DNA of 64,000 nucleotides from Apricaphanius iberus (lineage: Eukaryota > Chordata > Actinopteri > Cyprinodontiformes > Aphaniidae), in assembly GCA_028564705.1 (NCBI GenBank), contig JAPXFQ010002620.1, positions 930,001 through 994,000 on the forward strand, in the 5' to 3' direction. Each line of letters starts with the position of its first letter. Position 1 is the stretch's first letter. The position numbers were made by a program, and so were the translations under genes. The notes under the pieces are model-generated. The model made no database searches and had not been told where the DNA came from. It saw only the letters and a list, made by a program, of their open reading frames with translations. Below, piece by piece: positions 23,730 through 36,085 of this stretch.

Positions 23730-24340
23730 CATACTGCTGCTATATTTCCATATCTCTAACATTTGTTGCATCTGAGAGTATTATGACCTGACTGTAAAAC
23801 ACATGCATCCTATTTGAACTTAATCTGGAAGGGAAGGATCCTGGAGCTCCATTACTGATAAGCTATAAACCTTCTCTCTATTAACTGTTAATAGACTTTT
23901 GATGCGAGTCACTTCCAAACCTTGAATGCTTAGTTTTAATTTTTCCAGATGCCCATCCTCTGGAATACCTATACTTCCTGCTCATTTTATCCTCTCCTAA
24001 ATGGATACTTTCTCCTATTCTTTTTACGTGTTCTCAATATGCGTAAGTTTATCTTTCGCTCCCGTCTTTTCACCATCTGTGTATTTTTAATCTCCCTGAT
24101 GTTACAAGGTTACAGGTGCATTAAGGAATGTTATTTGTTCCTTCCTCCCAGTGCCTTAGTCTATAACCAACATTGCTCCAGACAACTTTAATGATCATTT
24201 ACACCTTGCTGTTATTTGCAGTTTATAAATACGTATTTCAGTTCTATAGATTTTTTTAAAGCACATCCTCTAAACATTAAAATATTCTGCTCAGTTGCAC
24301 TTTACTAAAATCTTAGGCCATTTTTAGTTTTAATAACTGC
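23730..24340 (-). other. AT-rich sequence, possibly the 5' part of the LINE relic
   Basis: No intact ORF. Its composition resembles 19.5-22 kb, and it may be the remainder of that LINE beyond the Tc1 insertion. Confidence 0.25.
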
Positions 24341-25491
24341 CCAGGGGTCTCATTTATAAAGCTTGCTTATGTACAAAACGGGGTCTGAAAACTACGTAAG
24401 CAGCTTTATACGCAATGTTCGGGATTGACACAAAAAACCGTGGCGGAAAAATGTGTGCAATTTAAAGCACACTAAGGAGCTTGCTTATGCAATTTTTGCA
24501 CATGGAGGACACTGACAGCGCAGCAGGACGGACACAAAAACATTGTCAGGCTTGCAGAGCATTGCACACAAATGAACACAACCACACAAACCTCTCCCCC
24601 GTTCCGTCAATAGGAACTAAGAATAAAAATTAGAATTTGATTAAAAATATGTTGCATTTAAGAATTATGTTCATATGTATGTCTTCAGATTTTATAGCAA
24701 TTGCACATATTGGTGCATGTGTGAAGAACAAATATGCTGCAGCATCCCAGCATTAATTCTGCACAATGGATGCGCTGGCACTCATTGAAGATTCTTTTTT
24801 TTATGTCAGGCACGTTGCTGCATCAATCAAGCCGTGTCACCTGCAGCTCTTCCGTGTATTTTTATGACCCCAAATCAAAATTTTGCATGAATGATACTTT
24901 TTAAAAGTAGTTTTGAAGTGCACCTTTTCGCCAGGCTTTAAATATCTAGGAGTGCTTAAACATATTATGTTCTATTGTTATTAAGCTTCCTTTTAAATTG
25001 CTTTGATTCCAGTCTTACTGTCGCTACAAGAGATAATCATAGCCTATAATTGAAACTATATTTAATGTTCTTGTTTCATGTCTTGTGCTGCTGCTTTTAC
25101 TTATTTTTAAGTTTATATTTTTAACTCTCGTCTTCCAACACATTTTTTGTAAATATACTTTTTATGTTATGGCTTTGGCTGAGTAAAGCTCTATATAGAT
25201 CAACATTGATTGGTTGATTGAAATAAAACCTCTGCCATAGCATGCCTGCAGCTGTCTTTCTCCGCCTCTTGGTTACCGTGGTTACCTGTGAAACGCCCCA
25301 TATTAGCCATCTTATGAGGCGGGATATGATCCAGAAACAGCAGCGCACATTTCTACGTAGAGTCTGATTTATAAAGAGGAAATTGCGTGCAGCTGTGCAT
25401 ATTTCAGAAACTTACTGGGCGTAAGTTTAAAAAAAAAAGTTGCTGAGCTTAAGTGTGGTTTTAGTAAGGATTCTAAAATGAGACACCAGTG
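24341..25491. mobile_element. TIR-bounded non-autonomous DNA element
   Basis: Left end CCAGGGGTCTCATTTATAAA and right end, reverse-complemented, GCACTGGTGTCTCATTTTAG. Inner inverted blocks include TTATAAA and ACTACGTA. No transposase ORF. The family is not recognised. Confidence 0.55.
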
Positions 25492-25758
25492 CTTTAGTTC
25501 CCGAATGAGTCCTTGATGTACACATTATTCTTAAATTTGTGTCTGTTATTTTCTTTGTGTTAATCAAACACTTTGTGGCTGCAACAGATAAAGTTCCTAC
25601 AACTTCCTACATTATTCTATTCTAATGTAAAACAAGGTATTCTGTAACATCAGTACTAGAACCCTCACATAAAGTCAGCCAGACTGTATTTGCCACGTAG
25701 TTTTAAAAAAATGGACTTTTAAGCTTTTAAGACACAACGGGGTCCAACCTTTGGACAT

Positions 25759-26778
25759 TTTTATTAATAGTACTGCCAAAAACCATGAATCCAGGTAGTC
25801 TCTAACTTTGGTCACAAGTGGGTTAAAACCATCTTATGTCCCTGAGCAGTCATATGACATAGAAAAAAGGGATTTTAAAAAACCATGCACTGACCAACAA
25901 TTGACTAGTTTTGCAATAAACTGATTGACTGTTCAGTAATAAATTTGTATAAATGGTTAAAATTCTGAAAATGTAGGTTTGTAGGTTTAAGCAAATGTGA
26001 AGCTGTTTTCAGTGACTTGGGATAGTGAGGAAATCACGAAAAAGACTTTGAAAAAAAGTATTTGATTTAAAAAACTGCAAAAAATAATTCCAGGCAAATA
26101 TTTTACCACCAACAGCTAGACAGCCAAAATACTATCATAAAAGACTACAAATGTACAAAAATGTCCAAGGTGGGGTATAGCAGTTATATCCTAACACTGA
26201 CCCTATGAGACCCGTGTCAACAACAAAACAGAGATTTCAGTCTGGATAAAAGTTATCCAGATGGACTTCATCATGCTGGCTGGTTAAATGTTTGGAAAAT
26301 AGAAGAAAATAATTTAATGCCTTAACTAGCTGAAAAGTAGTTCAGTGGATTAAGTTTTCAAACAGTCCAGAACCAAAAAAATTACAGATTTTTATCAGTT
26401 TTTTTAAGTATGCCTGTTACCTTTGCAGCTAAAAGTTTAAACAATAGTCTAAAATTTCATTACAAAACAACACAAAAAGGAAACACTGATTTAGATTAAT
26501 TTTATATGACAAATTTGAAGCAAAAACATTTCAGATTTTAAAAATCTGTCATAGAAAAAAAAAGATTGTAACTAAAAATATTTGGAAAAACTGTCAAACA
26601 GCATTTCATCAGTCATCCTTTGTTCAAGCAGTCTCTGTATATGTGACAACATACTCTTCTCCAGGTAGCTGGCATCCCATTTCTAAACCACGTCTTCTAT
26701 GTTCTTATCTGGACCATACCTGGTGATGGGACTGTGGAGGTGGAAGAACGAGTGGAAAAAAACTCCAGAAGAACAGAC
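25759..26778 (-). other. Probable 3'UTR of rbm4 copy 2
   Basis: AT-rich sequence without coding potential follows the 3'UTR acceptor. A candidate AATAAA signal on the gene strand is at 25764-25759. No transposon ends are seen here, which fits a retained untranslated region. The true end is unknown. Confidence 0.4.
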
Positions 26779-26935
26779 CTGGAAGAGAGTAAAGTATTCC
26801 CTTTGATAAACAATTCTTGTCAAGCACTGCTCAAAACAGGTGATTAAGGAACAATTATTGTTCAAGTCAATTCTAGGATTCGAGTGAATATGTTACAAGA
26901 AAATCTCTAAATTAGTAGCTTATTCTAGCCCATAC
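26779..26935 (-). other. Intron in the 3'UTR of rbm4 copy 2
   Basis: The donor CCAAG|GTATGG begins 15 bases after the stop codon. A strong pyrimidine tract and acceptor (ctctcttccag) ends at 26779. The 157-base span has correct GT and AG ends. Because it lies within 50 bases of the stop it should not trigger nonsense-mediated decay. Confidence 0.6.
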
Positions 26936-26950
26936 CTTGGCACCATAGCT

Positions 26951-27669
26951 TTAGTAAGGAGCATAACGTTGTGTATAGTGAGCTTTGGGCTGTGAAACAG
27001 AGTAGGAGCTTGTGGTAGCAGGTACTGGTGACAGGCGCTTTCGTTCATAGCTGTAGGCTGATGAGACGACTGGTATACGTCCAACTGGGCTGCGTTCTTG
27101 AGCGTAGTACGCAGCGACTGAAGTAGGTGGAGGTACTGGCTGGCGGCCATATGGATCTACATTGGCTGAAGGCTTGGGTAGAGAGGAAGAAGGAGGTGGA
27201 GCAGGGAGATAGGGTAAACGGCGGTCTTCAAAATAGCTTGAGGCATAAGGGTGAGCTCTGTACTTTTCATAATAATCTGCACTGCTGTAGAGACGGTCAC
27301 GATTATAAAAATATGACCTGCCTGCATAGGAGGCTGCAGCTCGGCTCGCATACCAGTCCCCCAGGTGAGAGTTGTAGGCACTAATTCTACGAGGAGGGGG
27401 GGGAGGAGGAGGTGGTGGGGGTGGATACCCGCCAGCATAAGAAGCCCGACTATACGCTGAGTAATCCACTGCTGGAGGTGCGGCCATGCCAAATGAGGGC
27501 TCTCGGACGCTGAAATTTCTTCTGCCGTCACCGTAGCTATTGTCCCGATCGAGTGGACAGTCTTTTGACCAATGACCTTGTTTCCCACAGACAAAGCAGG
27601 CACTATGATCTCCCATTCCTGGGGCAGGGCGAAGCCGACTGGTGGACAGTCGTACGTTGATCAGCTTGC
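26951..27669 (-). CDS. rbm4: rbm4 copy 2, coding exon 2 (zinc knuckle and Pro/Ala-rich tail)
   Basis: The acceptor ctctgtaag precedes [20 protein letters not shown]. The knuckle follows at once, then a low-complexity tail. The polyproline run is encoded near 27390-27425 by near-perfect CCN repeats, so its length may vary between alleles. Confidence 0.94.
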
Positions 27670-28384
27670 CTTACAGAGAAAGAGAACACACGCATGAGAT
27701 CGAGAGGCTGGAAGATTAGGTACGGTCTTACTGATTAGAACATGTTCAGGGTATTTGACCAATAATGAATGCAAAGAAGAATAATCTGCAGAGTCTGCTT
27801 ATGTTGATATTTTGACAGATAACTGCCCCCAGTAACACCTGAGCTTATTATGGACTCTGCAAAACCTTTTGATGAATAACTGCAGTCCACATAGTAATGC
27901 ACCAAAAGGGTCCAAAAATCGTATCAAATGAAAAAAAGGGACAAGGAGCTTTTTCCCTGCCCAAGAGTTCACCTTTGAAGGCTGTATTATCCAACTTTTC
28001 GATGGCATCCATGGCATCCTCCAGATTCTCCATGTGAACAAAGGCATAGTTTCTGACAATGTCACACTCCATCACGCGGCCAAACTGCTCAAACTTGGCC
28101 CGAAGAAGCTCACTTGTGACCTCTTCACTGAGGTTGCTGACGTGAAGTTTGGTGCTGGAATGAGCCTTGCCTTTGCTCAACTCCACATTCATGCGCCAGC
28201 CGTTCAGCTCCCTCTGGTGGAGGTTTTTGATGGCTTCCTCTGCCTCTGACAGGTTGTCCATATGGACAAAACCAAAGTTTTTCAAAACATCACACTCAGA
28301 GACTTTGCCATACTTTTCGAAGAGTTCTCGTAATTCCTTGGCAGTAGAGTCCGAGGCAAGGTTGCCAATGAAGATTTTCACCAT
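26951..28384 (-). CDS. rbm4: RNA-binding protein 4 (Lark/RBM4 family), copy 2; two coding exons
   Basis: Join 28384-27973 and 27669-26951 on the minus strand, 376 codons plus TAA. It begins [23 protein letters not shown]1 has RNP1 KNFGFVHM at 35-42, RRM2 has RNP1 RNYAFVHM at 111-118, and the CCHC knuckle [14 protein letters not shown] is at 162-175. The tail is Ala/Tyr/Pro-rich with a run of about eleven prolines and ends RYAPY. The exon boundary falls at the same K|G codon as in copy 1, and the two RRMs align almost end to end, so the genes are tandem duplicates. The linker between the RRMs is two residues longer than in copy 1. An acceptor (ctcttttag) lies about 20 bases upstream of the ATG, implying an upstream noncoding exon. 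The role expected is as for copy 1; the different tails suggest different protein partners (inference). Confidence 0.95.
27973..28384 (-). CDS. rbm4: rbm4 copy 2, coding exon 1 (RRM1 and RRM2)
   Basis: The exon has 137 codons plus one base and donor CAAAG|GTGAAC. Reading on into the intron gives ELLG and then unrelated residues, confirming the splice. The first 18 intron bases match those of copy 1 at all but two positions. Confidence 0.95.
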
Positions 28385-28404
28385 GATGAACTTTTGTATT
28401 TCCT

Positions 28405-29300
28405 AAAAGAGTAAGAGAAAAATGTAATGTCATGGCCAAAAAATATTGCAACGTGAAAACGTACTTAAAACTCAATATTTTTTATTAATGGAATAATGTA
28501 GTCACATAATATCACACAGTAACATTATCTTTATATTCTAAAAAGGCAGCAGTCTGTTCATGCAAGGATCTGATGAGTTATTTGTAAAGCTTGGTGCACC
28601 AAAAAAACAAACAAAAAAACAATTGTACAATACAATTTCATTTATGGTTCCGCACTGGGGAAATTCATACATGAAAGCAGAAAAGTAACAGATTCACACA
28701 AAGATAAAAACATGAAATATATTTATAAAAAAATAGTAATAACAGTGTACAGTGAGGACTACATATAACACTAAACTACTGTGAAGATATTAAAAATAGG
28801 ATATTCTATTTCAACAAATGTGCAGTTAAGCAGGACAATTTAAAAATATTTACAAAATACAAATGTCTAAAAGTCCATTACAAAACAGGATATTTACTAA
28901 AAGTGGCAAGTAAACTATTCTAGCAACAGAGATGTACAATATTTAACGACCCTGAGCATCCTATTTGTGATACTATAATTCAAACACAGTTGACAACAAG
29001 AGCAATGTCCAGTTTTACTTTAACACACACCGCAAGAGCAGATCCTTCCTGCTGGGTTTTTGCTAAATCTTTTTAAAGCATCAATGGCTGTATGTTCGGG
29101 GGTGGAACTGTTAAGTATTGCCTTTTAAAAAATTTTTTATATCGCTAATCATTTTGGTTTAAAACTAGCCTTACAATAAAGGCAGTAGGACTGTGTAACT
29201 AGTACCAATAGTAACGGGTACCAATACTCGGTGCCATAATGGCACCAGTTCTGAAATAAACAGTAGTAAGCAGACAGAAAAGCAGTGCACATTCGGGCAA
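28405..29300. other. AT-rich sequence upstream of rbm4 copy 2
   Basis: No ORF or TIR recognised. It should contain part of the 5'UTR intron of rbm4 copy 2. Confidence 0.35.
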
Positions 29301-32300
29301 AAAAAAAAACCCGACAGCCCCGTGCTTCGGTCTAGCCTCAATCAGAAAGCACTGAAAAACACCATTCCCTCACCGAGGCGTGGAACGGGCAGAACGCCAA
29401 ACTCGAATTTAAAGGAGAACTGGCCGCCTCTAAAACGAAGCTCTGAAAATACCTCCAGACCCGTTCCCAAGAAACTCAAAAGGCAGAAAAAGAAGCTCCA
29501 AGTCAAAGCAAGTTATCCCCCAGGAATTCCCCTAAAAAATAGATTTACAGCACTAGACTCTACAACACACAGCCCCCGCGACCGGTCAAGGCCAGCTGGA
29601 GAAATCAAGAAGCCCCCCTATGAATGAAAAGACAGCACCAACCAAAAAAGAGCAAGAGCAAAGGGAAAAATCCAGGAGTGTTCATCAGCCACATCATAAA
29701 ATAAGAACCTCCCCAGCTAAGGTTCTGATAATTCATGATGGCTCTGTAAATAGGATTGAAAACTTTTGCAGCAACATTAGCATTCACGGATACCCAAAGA
29801 GCATTATCAGACAAATTATGGAAAATGTTCCCCCTATCCTTGCTTTTTAGCCAGGAATACACACTCATTATACATGCTGGCTCTTATATCAGCCTATACC
29901 AGAGCAAAATCCTCAGAGCTGACGTGTCACAACTGCTTATGGCTCTAAATCAGATCAATATGTCAAAAACCTGGATGTCTGGCCCAGTTCCAGAAGTTAA
30001 GAATGAGCGATGGTCGAGAGCAAGACCCGGTCATAACTGAATGAAAACAAAATGCTTGGAAAAATCACTCAGCTATGTAAGCAACTTTAAGCTTTTTGGT
30101 TCGGCGACTTATCAATAAATAAATAAAAATCAGCGCTGCTAATAATTTTTGCCAATTTGAATAACAGTGCTCCCAGACTCTCAAAACAAAGTCCCCCAAA
30201 GGTCAGCGGCTCAGACGAGCCTGCAGATAACGGACCAGACAGCATGTCCAGCTGGTCCCAGCCCTCTGATAATGTAGAGACTGCACTATCTGCAAACTCC
30301 AAGGATCTTGCGTCCCCTGCTCTCCTAAAACGGAGTGATGAATCAGGATCAGCTGTCTCAGCAAAATTAGGCTCACCGATAGAATTGCTCCTGTAAAAAA
30401 TTACAGGAGCAAATCATCAAAGCTACTCAGCTTACTCCAAGATTCTCACTGAGGTCTATTGGATATGATGATTCTCCCCTCCCACCACTGGTAATGACTG
30501 ATGTTTGATTTTTAAGGTCACCAGACATAACTCCAAGATAACTCCCCCACCAGCACATGTCTGGTTACCGAGAACATAGCATTCCCTTGATAATAAGCAG
30601 AAGAACTTACAAATGCAAATCCCCCCGCATCAAGTAAAATCTCATAAATATCACTTGTCAGAATAATTTAAAAACTACCAATGAATCTCTTAAACTGGCA
30701 TTACTCAATATTTGATCCTTATCAAAGAAATCTTTCCTAATCAATGACTTTATTACTAATCATAATTTACAGGCTCTGTTTTTATCTGAAACTTGGTTAT
30801 ATGCGAATAATGAAATGTGCTCAATGATAGAAGCTACTCCTCCTAACTATCGCTTTCTAACTGAAAACAGGAAACAAGGACGAGGGGGGGGACTGGGCAC
30901 AATTAAAAATAAAAAAAAAACACTGAAATTTTAAAAGATATTTCTGGGCACATTTCACTCCTTCGAATACCTTGCCACAGAGATACAAGAGCCAAATAAG
31001 GTCCTAGTCATAAATATGTAAAAAAAAAAAAAAAAAAAAAAAAAAAGTTAGCTCAAACTTCATTAATGACCTCAATGACCTATTTGTAATATGTATTGCA
31101 TATGACCAACTAATAATTGTGGGAGATCTGAACATTTATACTGACAACCCCCAGGATAGACTGACTAAAACACTAAGTGATACTCTCCATAACTTTGGTC
31201 TAACCCAACATGTCAATCAGCCAACATACAAACAAGGACACACTTTAGACTTAATCAGTAGCAAAGGACTGAAACTCTCTAACATCTCCGTAGTGGATGT
31301 TGCATTATCTGACCATTTCTGCATCTTCTTTCAAAGCATGATCCCGACTAAAGTACGTTATCAAAATAAGACCATAGTAAAAAAAACGCTTCTTCATTGA
31401 CAGCTCAGCTGAAATCTTTAAACAAATTTACAAGCTGGTAGATAACTTTTACTCTAAAGTCTCAGACATCATTGATACCATTGCTCCAACTAAAGTTAAA
31501 GTAGTCCTGGGTGGAAACAAGCCTCCATGGACCAGCAATCCTCTAGTACGTAGTGAAAAAAGGGAGTACTGCCAGGCCGAAAGAAAATGGAGGAAAACTT
31601 CAGGTTCACTATGAGATCTACAAAAACAGGCGAAACAAATATAACTTCACTTAGAAAACCGCAAGAGAAACATTCATCTCTGAAATTATTAACAGAAACA
31701 TTAATAACGCTCAGACTCTATTCGCAACAGTTGAAAGACTAACTAATCCTCCAGTGACAGCAGCCCCTAAGCTACACTCTACTAGGTCCTGTAGTGAATT
31801 TGCCAACTTCTTCACTGAAAAGATTCTGGAAATTAGAAGATCAATCTCTAAAGCAGCACCCAACCCACCACCCTTTTCACTCCCATGTAAAAATAATTTT
31901 CAAAAAAACTAAATCAATCATATCCTGATGAAATTATTAAACAGCTAAGTTCCTCCTCTTGCTGCCTCGATATCTTACCAAAGATCAAAGAAAAACAACA
32001 TAGATAATACACTGATGCAGAATTATAGGCCAATCTCTAAGCTCCCATTCATCAGTAAGATTATTGAAAAAGCTGTATCTCAACAGTTAACTACATTCCT
32101 GACAATAAACGACTCCGTAGATACTTTTCAGTCTGGTTTCCGTGCCCATCAAAGCACTGAGACTGCCCTCGTCAAAGTTTTCAACAACATCCACATAAAT
32201 ACAGACAGCGGCAGAACCACAGTTCTGGTTCTGTTGGACCTCAGTGCAGCGTTTGACACTGCTGATCATAAAATATTAATAGAACGACTGGAGAGCTGGG

Positions 32301-33540
32301 CCGGACTCACTGGTACAGCACTTCAACCGTTTGAGTCTTACCTCAAGAATATAAAGTTCTCTGTGTCCATCGGAAATTTCTCGTCAGAAAAAACAGAAAT
32401 CACATGTGGAGCCCCCCAGGGCTGCATTCTGAGTCCCCTCCTATTCATTATTTATGTGCTCCCACTAACCAAGATTATAGCAGCAAATAAGATTAGTTAC
32501 CATAACTATGCAGACGACACTCACCTATACATTACATTGTCACCAGGTGACTTTGATTCTAGCCATACCTTAAATGAATGCATTGAACAAATCAATGACT
32601 GGATGTCCTGTAACTTTCTCCAGCTAAACAGAAACAAAACAGAAGTAATTAATTTTGGACCTAAGGAGGAATTATCCAGAGTCAGCACACAGCTTCAGCT
32701 AATACAACTAAAAACGATTCATCAGGCCAGTAATCTAGGTGTAATAATGGAGTCAGACCTAAACCTCCAGGGTCACATAAAGGCAATAACTGCAGGTCGG
32801 CCTTCTATCACCTGAAGAACATCTCTAGGATTACAGGACTAATGTCAAAGAAGGAACTTGATAAACTGATCCATGCGTTTATCTTTAGTCGGATTGATTA
32901 CTGCAACAGCGTCCTCACAGGTCTACCTAAAAAAGCAATCAGACAATTGCGGCTGATCCAGAACGCTGCTGCCCGTGTTCTCACTAGAACTAGGAAAGTA
33001 GAATACATCACCCCAGTTTTAAGTCCTTACACTGGCTCCCTGTAGCATAGAGAATAGACTTTAAAATAGTCCTACTAGTTTATAAATCACCAATCAGTTT
33101 AGCACTAAAGTATGTTGAAGATGTGTTGTCTATATAACAAGCCAGCAGACCACTCAGGTCCTCCAACTCTAGCTTCCTAAACATTCCTAGAATTAAAACT
33201 AAACAGGGAAAGGCAGCTTTCAGCTTCTATGCTCCACAAATCTGGATCAAACTTCCAGAAGAATGCAAAAATACTGAATCGTTAGGCTCTTTTAAATCAA
33301 AGATTAAAACTCTGCTATTCGGAGCTACCTTTGAGTCCTAAATCGCATAAATTTGTTCCTTACATCATCTTTTCTTATTTATTGATTGTGTCTATCTGTT
33401 AAACCTATATGTTTCCGCTTTTCTCTAATCATACTTCTGTAACCATGTATTTGGTATCATTATCACTGAATCATGTAAAGCACCTTGAATTGCCCTGTTT
33501 TGAAAGTGTGCTATATAAATAAAATTGCCTTGCCTTACCT
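29300..33540 (+). mobile_element. L2-clade LINE, nearly full length, inactivated
   Basis: In order: a basic ORF1 region (about 29322-29850, RPVPKKLKRQKKKLQ), endonuclease C-part at 31119-31400 (GDLNIY, LDLIS, SDHF), a linker, and RT at 32015-32815 with [26 protein letters not shown] and [11 protein letters not shown]-terminal part is at 32842-33045 (SRIDYCNSVLTGLP). The 3' end has TGCTATATAAATAAAATTGC followed by a TGCCT repeat, the L2-type tail. Frameshifts, stops and a poly(A) run inside the endonuclease region disable it. Confidence 0.9.
31020..31046 (+). repeat. Internal poly(A) tract in the L2 endonuclease region
   Basis: A run of about 26 adenines interrupts coding sequence, possibly by slippage expansion. 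Confidence 0.9.
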
Positions 33541-33602
33541 TTCCTGCGCACTACACTTTTTATGTGACTAGACCATGATAATTTATTGTCCACTTCTACT
33601 CC

Positions 33603-33770
33603 AAGTAGGGATGCAACGGGACAGGGTAAAGTACCGGACCGTTCGGTACGCCCTGCACGGGACAATCCGTCCTCCTGTACCGCGGGACTTCGGTACTGCC
33701 ATTAATTTTGTGCTGGTAATTAGTTACTGCCGGCCCGACGTTACCAAACTGCGGCACGCTCCCAGACACA
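33603..33770. repeat. hAT-like element fragment (ACCGTTCGGTAC motifs)
   Basis: GTAGGGATGCAACGGGACAG is a hAT-type end. GGTACCG-like motifs follow. No matching right end found. Confidence 0.45.
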
Positions 33771-34223
33771 GATGCAACAACCAGCTCGCTACTTCATTTT
33801 GCATTTTATGCCTAAAAATTCTTCTGGACAAATATCTTGCACTGTTACGCTCATTTTACACTGTTAACTGTGTTCAGGTCCAATAAAATAGATTGTAGTG
33901 AACTGCACAATTCTCTTGTGTTTTTTCATGTTTTCTTATGAAAATTTGTTTGTAATAATTTATATAGGTGAAAGTAATAGCCAAATATAATTATTAATAA
34001 AAGCAATTAATCGAAAAAATAATCGACAGATCAATCAATTATGAAAATAATTATTAGTTGCAGCTAGGGGTAGGGTATTTTTTATCGTGATCACGATTTT
34101 GGTGGCCACAATTAAATGAACCTGATCGTCAACGATATTTACATTCAAAATGCGAGCTTCACTGCGTGCCTCTTCATCATACAATGCCTCAACCAATAGT
34201 CTGCCAACCACCAGGGGGCAATA

Positions 34224-35829
34224 CAGTGGGTCAAAAAAGTATTTAGTCAGCCAGCGATTATGCAAGTTCTCCCACTTAAAATAATGATAGAGGTCAGTAA
34301 TTTTCATCATAGGTACACTTCAACTGTGAGAGACAGAATTTGAAAAAAAAATCCAGGAATTCACATTGTAGGATTTTTAAAGAATTTATTTGTAAATTAT
34401 GGTGGAAAATAAGTATTTGGTCACTTCAAACAAGGAAGATCTCTGGCTCTCACAGACCTGTAACTTCTTCTTTAAGAAGCTCTTCTGTCCTCCACTCGTT
34501 ACCTGTATTAATGGCACCTGTTTGAACTCGTTATCTGTATAAAAGACACCTGTCCACAGCCTCAAACAGTCAGACTCCAAACTCCACTATGGCCAAGACC
34601 AAAGAGCTTTCGAAGGACACCAGGAAAAGAATTGTAGACCTGCACCTGACTGGGAAGAGTGAATCTACAATAGGCAAGCAGCTTGGTGTGAAAAAATCAA
34701 CTGTGGGAGCAATTATCAGAAAATGGAAGACATACAAGACCACTGATAATCTCCCTCGATCTGGGGCTCCACGCAAGATCTCATCCCGTGGGGTCAAAAT
34801 GATCATGAGAACGGTGAGCAAAAATCCCAGAACCACACGGGGGGACCTGGTGAATGACCTGCAGAGAGCTGGGACCAAAGTAACAAAGGTTACCATCAGT
34901 AACACACTACAACGACAGGGAATCAAATCCTGCCGTGCCAGATGTGTCCCCCTGCTTAAGCCAGTGCACATCCAGGCCCGTCTGAAGTTTGCCAGAGAGC
35001 ACATGGATAATAAAGCAGAGGATTGGGAGAATGTCATGTGGTCAGATGAAACCAAAGTAGAACTTTTTGGTATAAACTCAACTCGTCGTGTTTGGAGGAA
35101 GAAGAATACTGAGTTGCATCCCAAGAACACCATACCTACTGTGAAGCATGGGAGTGGAAACATCATGCTTTGGGGTTGTTTTTCTGCTAAGGGGACAGGA
35201 CGACTGATCCGTGTTAAGGAAAGAATGAATGGGGCCATGTATGGTGAGATTTTGAGCCAAAACCTCCTTCCATCAGTGAGAGCTTTGAAGATGAAACGTG
35301 GTTGGATCTTCCAACAGGACAATGATCCCAAACACATCGCCCCGGCAACGAAGGAGTGGCTCCGTTAGAAGCATTTGAAAGTCCCGGAGTGGCCTAGCCA
35401 GTATCCAGACCTCAACCCCATAGAAAATCTGTGGAGGGAGTTGAAAGTCCGTGTTGCCCGGCGACAGTCCCAAAACATCAATGCTCTCGAGAAGATCTGC
35501 ATGGAGGAATGGGCCAAAATACCAGCTACTGTGTGTGCAAACCTGGTAAAGACCTATAGTAATCGTTTGACCTCTGTTATTGCCAACAAAGGTTATATTA
35601 CAAAGTATTGAGTTGAATTTTTGTTATTGACCAAATACTTATTTTCCACCATAATTTACAAATCAATTCTTTAAAAATCCTACAATGTGAATTCCTGGAT
35701 TTTTTCTTTCCCCATCTGTCTCTCACAGTTGAAGTGTACCTATGATGAAAAGTACTGACCTCTGTCATCCTTTTAAGTGGGAGAACTTACAAAATCGGTG
35801 GCTGACTAAATACTTTTTTTGCCCCACTG
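34224..35829 (+). mobile_element. Tc1/mariner transposon, nearly intact, TA target duplication
   Basis: The left end is TA|CAGTGGGTCAAAAAAGTATT and the right end, reverse-complemented, is CAGTGGGGCAAAAAAAGTATT with TA outside. The inverted repeats extend about 200 bases (IR/DR type), and the full length is 1,606 bases. One related, more decayed copy is at 58228-59452. Confidence 0.95.
34589..35611 (+). pseudogene. Tc1 DD34E transposase with a single in-frame stop
   Basis: This reads as a 340-codon frame, the normal Tc1 length, broken only by TAG at 35366-35368 (codon 260). The N-terminal paired-like HTH region spans residues 1 to ~110 ([20 protein letters not shown]), with GAPRKISSR as an AT-hook/NLS-like linker. 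The catalytic triad falls at D153 (WSDET), D244 (QQDNDPKH) and E279 (NPIENLW), the positions known from fish Tc1 enzymes; the glycine-rich [15 protein letters not shown] box is intact. The stop lies between the second D and E, so the product should be inactive. Recent insertion is suggested by the otherwise open frame and well-matched TIRs. Confidence 0.93.
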
Positions 35830-36085
35830 TATAGTAAATTCTAAGGATTTGGATGCAGGGAATGTCAAAGGCCTTTTCTGTATAAGCTGTAATTGTTTCC
35901 CATATATTAATCATATATTCTAATCTCAAGTTTTATTTTTCACAAATTTTTTACAATTTTTTAAAAGTTTATAATTGGTGCAATAAAATTGATATTTTAC
36001 AGGACTGGATGAATGATCGTGATTAATAATCGTGATTACAATATTGATCAAAATAATCGTGAATATTTAATCATGCAGCCCTTGT

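Larger units (their letters stand above)
34086..36085. mobile_element. hAT-like non-autonomous element, copy A, disrupted by a Tc1
   Basis: The left part (ATCGTGATCACGATTTTGGTGG, then GATCGTCAACGATA) and the right part (GATCGTGATTAATAATCGTG) match copy B at 37301-38390. The Tc1 at 34224-35829 sits inside. The right side also keeps the edge of the nested GGATGCAG element seen in copy B. Confidence 0.65.

Noticed and set aside
34570..35337. Long minus-strand ORF opposite the Tc1 transposase (255 codons)
   Set aside because: It is the antisense shadow of the transposase frame, which carries all DDE motifs.
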